DNA of 64,000 bases from NCBI RefSeq assembly GCF_012971725.1, contig NZ_CP048833.1, positions 3,844,001 to 3,908,000 on the forward strand, written 5' to 3'. Both the position numbers and the translations under genes were made by a program. Origin of the DNA: Pseudomonas multiresinivorans. GTDB lineage: Bacteria; Pseudomonadota; Gammaproteobacteria; Pseudomonadales; Pseudomonadaceae. The number at the start of each line of letters is the position of its first letter. Position 1 is the stretch's first letter. A model generated the notes under the pieces. It saw only the letters and a program-made list of their open reading frames with translations, did not search any database and was not told the origin of the DNA. Positions 25,801 through 33,462 of the stretch are shown here, one piece after another.

Positions 25801-26907
25801 TCAGCCGAACTTCCACCCCGCCGCCGCCAATCGCGTATCCAGCGCGGCCAGGTCAGCCTCTACCCGCACCGCCGGTTCCGGCATGTACGCCAGCGGATCG
25901 GGTAGAGAGGACGGCTGGCCGAGGAAGCCTTCGGTCGCCGCGTGCAGGCAGTACGCGCTGTACGCCGGGTTGTAGCCGCCCTCCTGCACCACCAGCAGCC
26001 GCCCAGCACACAACTCGTCAGCCAGCGCACGGGCGCGGCGGGCCAGGCGGTTGAAGCCCTGCATGGTCACCAGTTGGCGGCCGTTGGGGTCGAACTGCGA
26101 GGCGTCCAGGCCGTTGGCGATGATCAGCAGGTCCGGCTTGAACGCGCGCAACGCCGGCTCGACAAAGCGGCTGAAGACCATCTCGTAGAGCTGATCGCCC
26201 GAACCCATCGGCAGCGGCAGGTTGAGATTGCTGCCCAAGCCCGCGCCAAAGCCGCGCTCGTCCACCGCGCCGGTCTGCGGGTGGCTCGGGCCCCAGGCGC
26301 CGTGGTCCATGTGCAGCGAGACGGTGAACACCGAGGGATCGTCGTAGAAGCCTTCCTGCGTGCCGTTGCCGTGGTGTACGTCCCAATCAACGATGGCGAC
26401 GCGTTCCAGGCCGGCCGCCTGGGCCGCACGTGCGGCAATCCCGGCGTGGTTGAAGAAGCAGTAGCCGTCCGCCATGGCTGGCGCGGCGTGGTGACCCGGC
26501 GGGCGCACCAGGGCCATGGCCGGATGGCCGCTGGCCAATACGCTTTCCAGCGCCGCCAGGCTGGTGCCGGCAGCGGCCAGTAGCCCGGCGAGACTGCCAG
26601 CAGACATCAGCGTGGTGCTGCTGAAGCGCTTGCCGGCGGCATCCGCCGCGAAGATGCCGCGCAGGTAGTCGGCATCGTGGAAGCTCAGCAGATCTTCTTC
26701 GCAGGCGTGGCGGCCTTCGTGCCAGCGCAACGAGCCGGCGACCGGCCCGCGCTGAAGGATGGCGCGCATGTTGAGCAGCCGGGGATTGCTCTCCGGGTGC
26801 AGCAGCTGTTCGGCCAGCAGGTCGCTGGGCGGCGCCTCGAACACGCCGGCGGCGGTGTCGTGACGCAGCACGTCGTCGTGCCAGAAAACATCCATCGTGT
26901 GACTCAT
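25801..26907 (-). CDS. Histone-deacetylase-family amidohydrolase (acetylpolyamine amidohydrolase-like)
   Basis: 368 residues from the ATG at 26907. The arginase/deacetylase fold is complete: VRPPGHHAAPAMADGYCFFNH (catalytic His139-His140), AIVDWDVHHGNGTQEGFYDDP (zinc ligands Asp176 and His178), ANGLDASQFDP (third ligand Asp268) and EGGY (transition-state Tyr312). Bacterial members remove acetyl groups from acetylpolyamines or other N-acetylated amines. It is last in the transport operon after the M24 enzyme, so it most likely deacetylates the product of that enzyme or an imported N-acetyl amine. Confidence 0.9.
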   Translation of the reverse strand: MSHTMDVFWHDDVLRHDTAAGVFEAPPSDLLAEQLLHPESNPRLLNMRAILQRGPVAGSLRWHEGRHACEEDLLSFHDADYLRGIFAADAAGKRFSSTTLMSAGSLAGLLAAAGTSLAALESVLASGHPAMALVRPPGHHAAPAMADGYCFFNHAGIAARAAQAAGLERVAIVDWDVHHGNGTQEGFYDDPSVFTVSLHMDHGAWGPSHPQTGAVDERGFGAGLGSNLNLPLPMGSGDQLYEMVFSRFVEPALRAFKPDLLIIANGLDASQFDPNGRQLVTMQGFNRLARRARALADELCAGRLLVVQEGGYNPAYSAYCLHAATEGFLGQPSSLPDPLAYMPEPAVRVEADLAALDTRLAAAGWKFG

Positions 26908-26961
26908 CAGAAGCCCTCGGTTTACTTCACTGCGCGCGCAGGCGCAGACACGCAACACGGC

Positions 26962-26994
26962 TTCGCCCCCGGCGGTACGCAGACCGGGGGCGAA
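26962..26994 (-). other. Intercistronic stem-loop between M24 and HDAC-like genes
   Basis: TTCGCCCCCGG (26962-26972) and its exact reverse complement CCGGGGGCGAA (26984-26994) flank an 11-base loop, 6 bp after the M24 stop in transcription direction. There is no U-run, so partial termination or mRNA 3'-end protection is more likely than full termination. Confidence 0.55.
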
Positions 26995-27000
26995 CCTCCA

Positions 27001-28152
27001 TCAGTCGATAATGGTCAGCTCGGGCGGTATCTCCGACAGGCTCGCCGAGCCCTTCTCGCCGCACAGCACGGTGTCGCCGAGCTTGATGCCGAAGCCTTCG
27101 TTGTACAAGGACAGGTTGGGCTCGATGGAGAACGACATGTTCGGCTCGAACACGTGGTCGTCGGCCTCGTCCACCATCATCGCTTCCAGCCAGGTCGGCG
27201 GGTAGGCCAGGCCCAGGCTGTAGCCGATGCGGTGCACGCGGGTGCGCGAGAGGTCGATGCGGTCGAGGATCTGGTTGCACACGCGGTTGGCCTCGCCCAC
27301 CGGGGTGCCCGGTTTGGCGATCTCGATGGCGGCGTTGAAGGCCTCGGTGAGCAGGGTCGCGACTTCCTTCACGCGCGGGCTGGGTTTGCCGATTACCGCG
27401 GTGCGCATGAGGATGGCGTGGTAGCGGTTGCACACGCCGGCGTGTTCGAGGATCACCACGTCGCCATGGCTGATGGTCTGGCGGTGCGGCATGGCGTGGG
27501 TCATGGTGCTGCGGCGGCCGGTGGCGCACATCGGGCTGATCGCCGAGTACTCGCTGCCGGCGCGGCCCAGGGCGTTGGCGACGATGCCGGCCACTTCCAC
27601 CTCGGAGATGCCCGGGCGCAGCGCCTCGAAGGCGGCCAGCATGCCCTGGTCGGCCATGCGCGCGGCGCTGCGCTGGTACTCGATTTCCTCGGCGGTCTTG
27701 ATCAGGCGGTTCTCGGCGACCAGCGGGCCGGCGTCTTCGAAGCGTGCCTCGGGCATGTAGCCCAGCAATGCGTTGTACTGCGCCGGAGAGAAGGTCGAGG
27801 CGGTCATTTCCAGGCCGATGCGCGCCTGGGACAGGCCGGCCTGGGCCAGCACGTCGGCGACGATCTTCAGCGGGTCCTGCTTGGCGATGTCATAGAAGAT
27901 CGCCTCGTTGATGCACGACAGTTCCCAGGTGCAGGGCTCCTCGCTGGTGCGGGTGAGGAACACCGGCTCGGCCAGCTTCGGCGAGATGATAAGCGCCTGG
28001 TACCAGAGGAAGCCCAGGCTGTCGAAGCCGGTGAGGTAGTTGATGTTGTCCGGGTAGTTGACCACCAGGGCATCCAGGCCACGGTCGGCCATGCGGCGTT
28101 TGACGGCTTCGACGCGTTGACGGTAGGTGCGAGCGGGGAAAGCAGTAAGCAT
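27001..28152 (-). CDS. M24-fold hydrolase without the usual metal ligands (creatinase/ectoine-hydrolase-like)
   Basis: 383 residues from the ATG at 28152 (GGAGG upstream). The N-terminal creatinase domain (YRQRVEAVKRRMADRGLDALVVNYPDNINYLTGFDS) precedes a pita-bread domain (residues about 155-375). Where metal-dependent M24 peptidases have two Asp ligands, this protein reads GDVVILEHAGV (234-239) and YHAILMRT (244-251). The pattern resembles ectoine hydrolase and creatinase, which cut non-peptide C-N bonds without metal. The conserved His219 region (TMTHAMPH) is kept. With a PotABCD-type importer upstream and an HDAC-like deacetylase downstream, ring opening or amidine hydrolysis of an imported compound is the best inference. 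Confidence 0.82.
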   Translation of the reverse strand: MLTAFPARTYRQRVEAVKRRMADRGLDALVVNYPDNINYLTGFDSLGFLWYQALIISPKLAEPVFLTRTSEEPCTWELSCINEAIFYDIAKQDPLKIVADVLAQAGLSQARIGLEMTASTFSPAQYNALLGYMPEARFEDAGPLVAENRLIKTAEEIEYQRSAARMADQGMLAAFEALRPGISEVEVAGIVANALGRAGSEYSAISPMCATGRRSTMTHAMPHRQTISHGDVVILEHAGVCNRYHAILMRTAVIGKPSPRVKEVATLLTEAFNAAIEIAKPGTPVGEANRVCNQILDRIDLSRTRVHRIGYSLGLAYPPTWLEAMMVDEADDHVFEPNMSFSIEPNLSLYNEGFGIKLGDTVLCGEKGSASLSEIPPELTIID

Positions 28153-28242
28153 GGGGACTCCCTCCTCAGGGACAAGGTGCAAGCGACACAGGTGTTTTTG
28201 TTTGGGGCCGCCATCGGGCGGCCGTATGCGGGGTTGAAACAG

Positions 28243-29085
28243 TCAGCTGGGTGGTTGCTGTCGCGCCAGGTACAGGCGCACCAGCATCACCACCAGGGTG
28301 AGGACGATCATCAGGGTGGACACGGCGGCAATCGCCGGGTCGAGGTTGTAGCGCAGGCCGTCCCAGATGCGCTTGGGCAGCGTCACCACGTTCAGGCCGC
28401 TGGTGAACAGGGTCACCACCACCTCTTCCCAGCTCATCACGAAGCCCATGAAGAAGCTGCCGAGCACGCCGCCGCGCACGTTGGGCAGCAGCACGTTCCA
28501 CAGCGTCGGCCAGAGCCCGGCACCGAGGGAGCGCGAGGCCTTGTACAGGCTCTGGTCGAGCCGCGCGTAGGCCACCAGCATGGCAATCACCGAGTACGGC
28601 AGCGCCATCAGCAGGTGGCCGAAGCCGACCCCCAGCAGGCTGTCGAGCACGCCCAGGCGCGCATCGAGGTAGTAGATCGACATGGCCGAAACCACCTGCG
28701 GCACGATCATCGGCAGCAGCACGATGGCGGTCAGCAGCGTGCGGTGCCGGCGCTGCAGCCAGATGCCGGTGGCGAACAGGAAGGCCAGCGCCGTGGACAG
28801 CGCACCGACCACCAGGGCCAGGCCCAGGCTCTGCAGGATCGACACCAGCCAGGCGCCATCGAACAGCGTCGCATAGTGGCGCAGCGACCAGCCGCCGTCC
28901 GGGAAGGCCAGGTAGCGCTGGTTGCCGAACGACAGCGGGACGATCACCAGGATCGGCAGCAGCAGGAACAGCGCGGACAGCGCCAGAGCGGCCCAGGACA
29001 GCCAGCGGCCGACCTGCGGGCGTGGCAGTTGCGGCTTTTTCACGCCCTTGGGCATGGCGGAGAGATAGGTTCCCTGCGGAGTCAC
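28243..29085 (-). CDS. ABC transporter permease, PotC-like
   Basis: 280 residues, six TM segments, with the EAA-type cytoplasmic loop ARLDQSLYKASRSLGAGLWPTLWNVLLPNVRGGVLGSF. This is the PotC class of spermidine/putrescine and opine importers. It starts with a GTG overlapping the stop of the PotB-like gene by 4 bp (GTGA); a downstream ATG at 29055 is an alternative. It forms the membrane channel with the PotB-like protein. Confidence 0.9.
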   Translation of the reverse strand: MTPQGTYLSAMPKGVKKPQLPRPQVGRWLSWAALALSALFLLLPILVIVPLSFGNQRYLAFPDGGWSLRHYATLFDGAWLVSILQSLGLALVVGALSTALAFLFATGIWLQRRHRTLLTAIVLLPMIVPQVVSAMSIYYLDARLGVLDSLLGVGFGHLLMALPYSVIAMLVAYARLDQSLYKASRSLGAGLWPTLWNVLLPNVRGGVLGSFFMGFVMSWEEVVVTLFTSGLNVVTLPKRIWDGLRYNLDPAIAAVSTLMIVLTLVVMLVRLYLARQQPPS

Positions 29086-29942
29086 AGCTCAGCCCTCCCG
29101 AGCAGGCGGCGGTAGCCGATGAGTTGTCCGAACAGCAGCGCGCAGCCCACCACCAGCAGCATCAGCACGATGCTCAGCGCGGCGCCCAGGCCCCAGTTGG
29201 AGAGCTGGAACATCTGCACGTAGATGTACTCCGCGAGCATCGCCGCCTTGCCGCCGCCCAGCAGCGCCGGGGTGACGAAGCAGCCGAGGCTGAAGACGAA
29301 GACGATGGCCGATGCGGCGACCACACCGGGCAGCGTCAGCGGGATGAAGATGTCCTTAAGCGTCTGCCAGTGGCTGGCGCCCAGGCTGCTGGAAGCGCGC
29401 AGCAGGCTGTCGTCCACCTGCTTGAGCGAGGACAGCAGCGGCAGCACCGCATACGGCACCATGAAGTGCACCATGCCGATCAGCGCGCCCAGTTCGTTGC
29501 GCACCAGCGGCGGCGGCGCATCGAACCAGCCGGTGGCCATCAGCCCCTGGCTGACCAGGCCGCCGTTGCGCAGCAGCACCAGCCAGGCGAAGGCGCGGAT
29601 CAGCATCGACAGCCAGAACGGCAGCAGCACGAACAGCTCGATCAACTGCCGGCCGCGCGGCGTCGCGAACCGCCAGCGATAGGCAATCAGGTAGGCGATG
29701 GCCACGCTGATCGCGGTGGTCAGCAGGCAGATGCGCAGGGTGCGCCAGATCACTGCCTGCAGGTTGGCGTTGTCGGCGATCGCCGCGTAGTTCTGCGTGC
29801 CCCACTCCGGCAGGCTGAAACTCCAGCCCAGCACGCCGAGGGTCGGCAGCAGGTAGCCGACCACCACGAGCAATGGCAGCGGCAGGATCAGCAGGCCGTA
29901 GACCGGCAGCACGCCCGGTGCGAAACGTCGCATCTCAGCCAC
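29082..29942 (-). CDS. ABC transporter permease, PotB-like
   Basis: 286 residues, six TM segments: LPLPLLVVVGYLLPTLGVLGWSF first, and the EAA loop LLRASSSLGASHWQTLKDIFIPLTLPGVVAAS near residue 190. It overlaps the binding-protein gene by 8 bp and the PotC-like gene by 4 bp, so all three are translationally coupled. Confidence 0.9.
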   Translation of the reverse strand: MAEMRRFAPGVLPVYGLLILPLPLLVVVGYLLPTLGVLGWSFSLPEWGTQNYAAIADNANLQAVIWRTLRICLLTTAISVAIAYLIAYRWRFATPRGRQLIELFVLLPFWLSMLIRAFAWLVLLRNGGLVSQGLMATGWFDAPPPLVRNELGALIGMVHFMVPYAVLPLLSSLKQVDDSLLRASSSLGASHWQTLKDIFIPLTLPGVVAASAIVFVFSLGCFVTPALLGGGKAAMLAEYIYVQMFQLSNWGLGAALSIVLMLLVVGCALLFGQLIGYRRLLGRAEL

Positions 29943-31056
29943 CGATCAGCGCGAGGTAGCGCTCCAGGGTTTCGCCGTAGTGTTCGGCATGCCACTTGTT
30001 GTTCAGCGACACCTGTTTCTTCAGGTTGTCCGGCGCGGTGGGGTTGATCGCCTGCAGCTGGGCGCTGAGCAGGTCGTTGGCCGCAAGGTTCACCGGGCCC
30101 ATGTTGTAGACCTCCATGAGCTTGGCCTGCACTTCCGGCCGCAGCGCGTAGGCGATGAACTCCATGGCCGCCTTGGCGCCGGCCGGGTTGCCTTTGGGCA
30201 CCATCCACACCGAAGGCGAGACGATGCCGCCGTCGAAGCTCCAGTCGATCTTGCCGCCGGTGTCGTTCTTCACCAGCTCGGCGCGGGTGTGCCACATCTG
30301 CGCCATGCTCACTTCGCCATCGCGGATCAGCTGCTGCGACTCGGCACCGGTGGACCAGTGGGTGGCGATGTGCGGCAGCAGTTCCTCGATCTTGCGCAGG
30401 GCGCGGTCCACGTCCAGCGGGTAGAGCTGCTCCGGCGGCACGCCGTCGGCCAGCAGCGCGCATTCGAGGTTGGCACTCATCCATTTGTAGAGGGTGCGTT
30501 TGCCCGGGTACTTCTTCACGTCCCAGAAGTCGGCCCAGGACTTGGGCGGGTTCTTGCCAAACTGCTCGTGGTCGTAGCCGATCACGTAGCTGTAGGTGTA
30601 GTTGGCGAGGCCGAAATCATGCACGTCGCCGTAGCCGATCAGCGACTTGTCGACGATGCCGAAGTCGATGGGCGCAAGGAACTTGTCCTTGCCCAGGCGA
30701 TAGGACGAATACATCTCGCCGTCGCACACATCCCAACGCACCGCGCCGCTGCTGACCTGGGTCTTCAGCGCACCCTCGGTGGGGCCGCTGCCATCGATCT
30801 TCAGCGCCAGCCCGGCCACCTCGTTGAAGCCGCCGAAGCTCTTCTCGAAGGCCGGAACCGCATCACCACCCCAGTTGGCCACCACCAGGTTGCCGCCGGC
30901 AGCGAAGGCGCGGCCACCGGTGCCGAACGGCAAGGCGCTGGCGGCGGCGAGCAGCAACAGGCTGCGGTTGAAATCGCGGCGGCTGATGCCGGCGCGCTCG
31001 CCCTTCTGGGCGGCGATTTCGATGGCGTCTTCGATGAAGCCTTGGCGTTCTTTCAT
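29935..31056 (-). CDS. Periplasmic solute-binding protein of a PotD-like importer, Tat signal
   Basis: 373 residues. The N-terminus carries a twin-arginine motif SRRDFNRS before LLLLAAASALPFG and an AFAA cleavage region, so it is probably exported folded by Tat. The mature part begins NLVVANWGGDAVPAFEKSFG and has the type II binding-protein fold of the PotD/opine family (RTLYKWMSANLECALLADGV, WSTGAESQQLIRDGEVSMAQMWHTRA). The ligand is probably a polyamine-like or other cationic nitrogen compound, by family and by the neighbouring deacetylase. Confidence 0.9.
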   Translation of the reverse strand: MKERQGFIEDAIEIAAQKGERAGISRRDFNRSLLLLAAASALPFGTGGRAFAAGGNLVVANWGGDAVPAFEKSFGGFNEVAGLALKIDGSGPTEGALKTQVSSGAVRWDVCDGEMYSSYRLGKDKFLAPIDFGIVDKSLIGYGDVHDFGLANYTYSYVIGYDHEQFGKNPPKSWADFWDVKKYPGKRTLYKWMSANLECALLADGVPPEQLYPLDVDRALRKIEELLPHIATHWSTGAESQQLIRDGEVSMAQMWHTRAELVKNDTGGKIDWSFDGGIVSPSVWMVPKGNPAGAKAAMEFIAYALRPEVQAKLMEVYNMGPVNLAANDLLSAQLQAINPTAPDNLKKQVSLNNKWHAEHYGETLERYLALIGG

Positions 31057-31095
31057 GGTGATTGCTCCCCGATCGTTGTTTTCGTTATGTGGTTA

Positions 31096-32175
31096 TCAGG
31101 CGGACAACAGGTGGCAGTGTTGTGGCGACCAGCTGCACCAGTAGCGCTGGCCGCTGCGCAGATCGGCCAGCAGCGGGTGCGCAACCGGCAGGCGCAGGTC
31201 GAGGCGCTCGCCCTGCTCCAGGGTCAGTTCGAGGTTGACGTGGGCACCCTGGTAAGTGGCATTGCCGACGGTGGCGCACAGGCCGTTGTCGCGGCCGGCG
31301 TCCTGCAGCGGGCGCAGGTCGATATGCTCCGGGCGCACTGCCAGCCAGCTCTTGCCGCCCTGGCTCGCCTGGGCCGAATGGGCCACGCGCAGGTGCTGGC
31401 CACGGAAATCGCAGAGCGTGGCCTCGGCTTCGCGTCGTACCACGCCAACCTCCAGCAGGTTGGTGTCGCCGAGGAAGTTGGCGACGAAACGGCTGGCTGG
31501 GCGTTCGTAGACTTCGCGCGGGGTGCCGACCTGCTCCAGGCGGCCCTTGTTGAACACGGCGATGCGGTCGGAGAGCGCCAGGGCTTCTTCCTGGTCGTGG
31601 GTGACGAAGACGAAGGTGGTGCCGAAATCCTTGTGCATGCGCGCCAGTTCGCCCTGCATTTCCTGGCGCAGGCGGCGGTCGAGGGCGGACAGCGGTTCGT
31701 CGAGCAGCAAGAGCCTGGGTTTGAACACCAGCGCACGGGCCAGCGCCACGCGCTGCTGCTGGCCGCCGGAGAGCTGGGCGATGCCGCGATTGCCCATGCC
31801 GGCCAGGCCGACGCGCTCCAGCACCTCGGCCACCCGGCGCTCGATCTCCGCGCCCGGCACCTTGCGGATGCGCAGCGGGTAAGCGACGTTCTGCGCCACG
31901 CTCATGTGCGGGAACAGCGCGTAGCCCTGAAACACCACGCCGAAATCGCGCTGATCCGGCGACAGCTGGGTGATGTCGCGGCCGTCCATCTCGATATGCC
32001 CTTCGCTGGGCTCGACGAAACCGGCGAGCATCATCAGCGTGGTGCTTTTACCAGAGCCCGAGGGCCCCAGCAGCGTGAGGAATTCGCCCTGGCGAATGCT
32101 CAGGCTGAGGTCGCTCAGGACCTGCAGGTTGCCGTAGCGCTTGCCCAGGCCGAGCAAGTCGACGAAATGCTGCAT
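31096..32175 (-). CDS. ABC transporter ATP-binding protein, PotA-like
   Basis: 359 residues. Walker A GPSGSGKST (about 37-45), Q-loop in FGVVFQGYALFPHMSV, signature LSGGQQQRVALARAL, Walker B LLLLDEPLSALD and H-loop VTHDQEEAL, followed by a C-terminal TOBE regulatory domain (LAVRPEHIDLRPL). It energises the PotB/PotC-like channel and is first in the operon, 130 bp from the divergent LysR gene. Confidence 0.93.
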   Translation of the reverse strand: MQHFVDLLGLGKRYGNLQVLSDLSLSIRQGEFLTLLGPSGSGKSTTLMMLAGFVEPSEGHIEMDGRDITQLSPDQRDFGVVFQGYALFPHMSVAQNVAYPLRIRKVPGAEIERRVAEVLERVGLAGMGNRGIAQLSGGQQQRVALARALVFKPRLLLLDEPLSALDRRLRQEMQGELARMHKDFGTTFVFVTHDQEEALALSDRIAVFNKGRLEQVGTPREVYERPASRFVANFLGDTNLLEVGVVRREAEATLCDFRGQHLRVAHSAQASQGGKSWLAVRPEHIDLRPLQDAGRDNGLCATVGNATYQGAHVNLELTLEQGERLDLRLPVAHPLLADLRSGQRYWCSWSPQHCHLLSA

Positions 32176-32230
32176 GGCGGGTCTCCAGCCGTTTTTCTTG
32201 TTGATCGGTGTTGGCTTGGGGACATCTTCT

Positions 32231-32292
32231 GTGCAAATTTAACTAACGACAATTCAATAGATTTCCGCCTGAATCGTTAGTCAAATTCACAC
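32231..32292. promoter_or_regulatory. Long inverted repeat between potA-like and lysR genes
   Basis: GTGCAAATTTAACTAACGA (32231-32249) is mirrored by 32274-32292, whose reverse complement is GTGTGAATTTGACTAACGA: 16 of 19 positions match, and ACTAACGA/TCGTTAGT is exact. The arms are 24 bp apart in an AT-rich divergent promoter region. This is a strong candidate for the LysR site controlling the importer operon and its own gene. Confidence 0.65.
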
Positions 32293-32305
32293 AAAAAGGT
32301 CTTCC

Positions 32306-33199
32306 ATGCGTCAGAACAGTGCGTTCCGAATGCCCTCCCTCATCGCCCTGCGCGCTTTCGAGGCGCTGGTCCGGCAAGGCAGCATCAGCCGTGCGGCGCT
32401 GGAGCTGCACGTCACCCACGGGGCGGTCAGCCACCAGGTGAAGAAGCTGGAAGAAGAGCTGGGCATGGCCTTGGTGGAGCGCCAGGGCAAGGGCGTGAAG
32501 CTGACCGCCGCCGGGCGCCAGCTGAGCCAGCAGATCAGCAGCGCCTTCGACCAGTTGCGCGACATCCGCCGCGCCCTGCCCAGCGAGGAACCCGCCGGCG
32601 AACTGCGCATTGCCTGCGCCCCGGCGCTGCTCGCGCGGGTGTCTTCGCTGCTGGAGAAATTCCTGCGCAATTACCAGGAGGTCGCCCTGCACCTGCTGCC
32701 GATGAGTAGCGACCTGGGCCAGGTGGACATGGTGATTTCCTTCGGCGAGACGCACATCGAGGGCCAGCGCTTCGCCGCGCTGGGCGACATCCGCTACTTC
32801 CCGGTATGCAGCCCGCGCCTGCTCAACACCCAGGAACACCTGCGCAAACCGCGCGACCTGGCGCGCCAGGTGCTATTGCACGAGGACGATGGTTTCGACT
32901 GGAGCCGCTACTTCCTCGCCGCGGGCGTGCCCGGCCTGCAGGCGCGGCAGAACGTCTTCCTGCCCGACGCCTACCTGACCATCCGCGCCGCGCTGGCCGG
33001 CGGCGGCGTGACCATCAGCGACCACATCCTGGCCGGCGAGGAGCTGGCCGAGGGCCGCCTGGTGCGCCTGTTCGATATCGACTTCCCGGCGCCCCACCCC
33101 TACTTCTTGATCATCCCGCCCCACGGTAACCAGGCCCTGGCGCGGGAGTTCGCGGATTGGTTGCTGCACGAACTGGAGGCGATTCCGGCGTTTGACTGA
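32306..33199 (+). CDS. LysR-family regulator, GcvA-like
   Basis: 297 residues. The HTH LIALRAFEALVRQGSISRAALELHVTHGAVSHQVKKLEEELGMALVERQGKGVKLTAAG is of the GcvA group (the VTHGAVSHQ recognition helix). The effector domain begins AGELRIACAPALLARVSSLL. It is divergent from the importer operon, with the shared inverted repeat in between, and most likely activates it in response to its substrate. Confidence 0.9.
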   Translation: MRQNSAFRMPSLIALRAFEALVRQGSISRAALELHVTHGAVSHQVKKLEEELGMALVERQGKGVKLTAAGRQLSQQISSAFDQLRDIRRALPSEEPAGELRIACAPALLARVSSLLEKFLRNYQEVALHLLPMSSDLGQVDMVISFGETHIEGQRFAALGDIRYFPVCSPRLLNTQEHLRKPRDLARQVLLHEDDGFDWSRYFLAAGVPGLQARQNVFLPDAYLTIRAALAGGGVTISDHILAGEELAEGRLVRLFDIDFPAPHPYFLIIPPHGNQALAREFADWLLHELEAIPAFD

Positions 33200-33248
33200 G
33201 TAGCGCATCCGGGTCGTCTTTCGCACAGAAAGACAGGAGGAACACCTC

Positions 33249-33329
33249 GTAGGATGGTGTGGAGCGCAGCGATACCCATCGATTCCGTGCGGCGACAGCA
33301 TGGGTATCGCTGCGCTCCACCCATCCTAC
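33249..33329. repeat. Inverted repeat pair, GTAGGATGG family
   Basis: GTAGGATGGTGTGGAGCGCA at 33249 continues to CGATACCCATC at 33280 and is mirrored at 33300-33329 by a copy ending TCCACCCATCCTAC. Arms of about 30 bp surround a 19-bp middle. It lies between the convergent LysR and RND genes, next to a REP pair of another family. Confidence 0.82.
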
Positions 33330-33362
33330 GTTGGAGACTATCCGGCAAGGCCTGCGTTGGGC

Positions 33363-33432
33363 GTTCGCGAGCAAGCTCGCTCCTACAAAGAGCACCATGG
33401 CGCACCCTGTAGGAGCGAGCTTGCTCGCGAAC
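33363..33432. repeat. REP pair, family B (GTTCGCGAGCAAGCTCGC)
   Basis: Facing 24-bp copies at 33363-33386 and 33409-33432 with core GAGCAAGCTCGCTCCTAC. This is the common Pseudomonas REP type. Other copies lie at 42428 (single) and 49979-50057 (pair). Confidence 0.88.
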
Positions 33433-33462
33433 AAAGACCCGCTGTGGCGGGCGGCTATGTCC

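Noticed and set aside
26677..32280. Very long open frames opposite the importer operon (plus-strand frames of 812 and 766 codons)
   Set aside because: They are shadows of well-supported minus-strand genes in GC-rich DNA; their translations are Gly/Ala/Arg/His-rich with no domain signatures.
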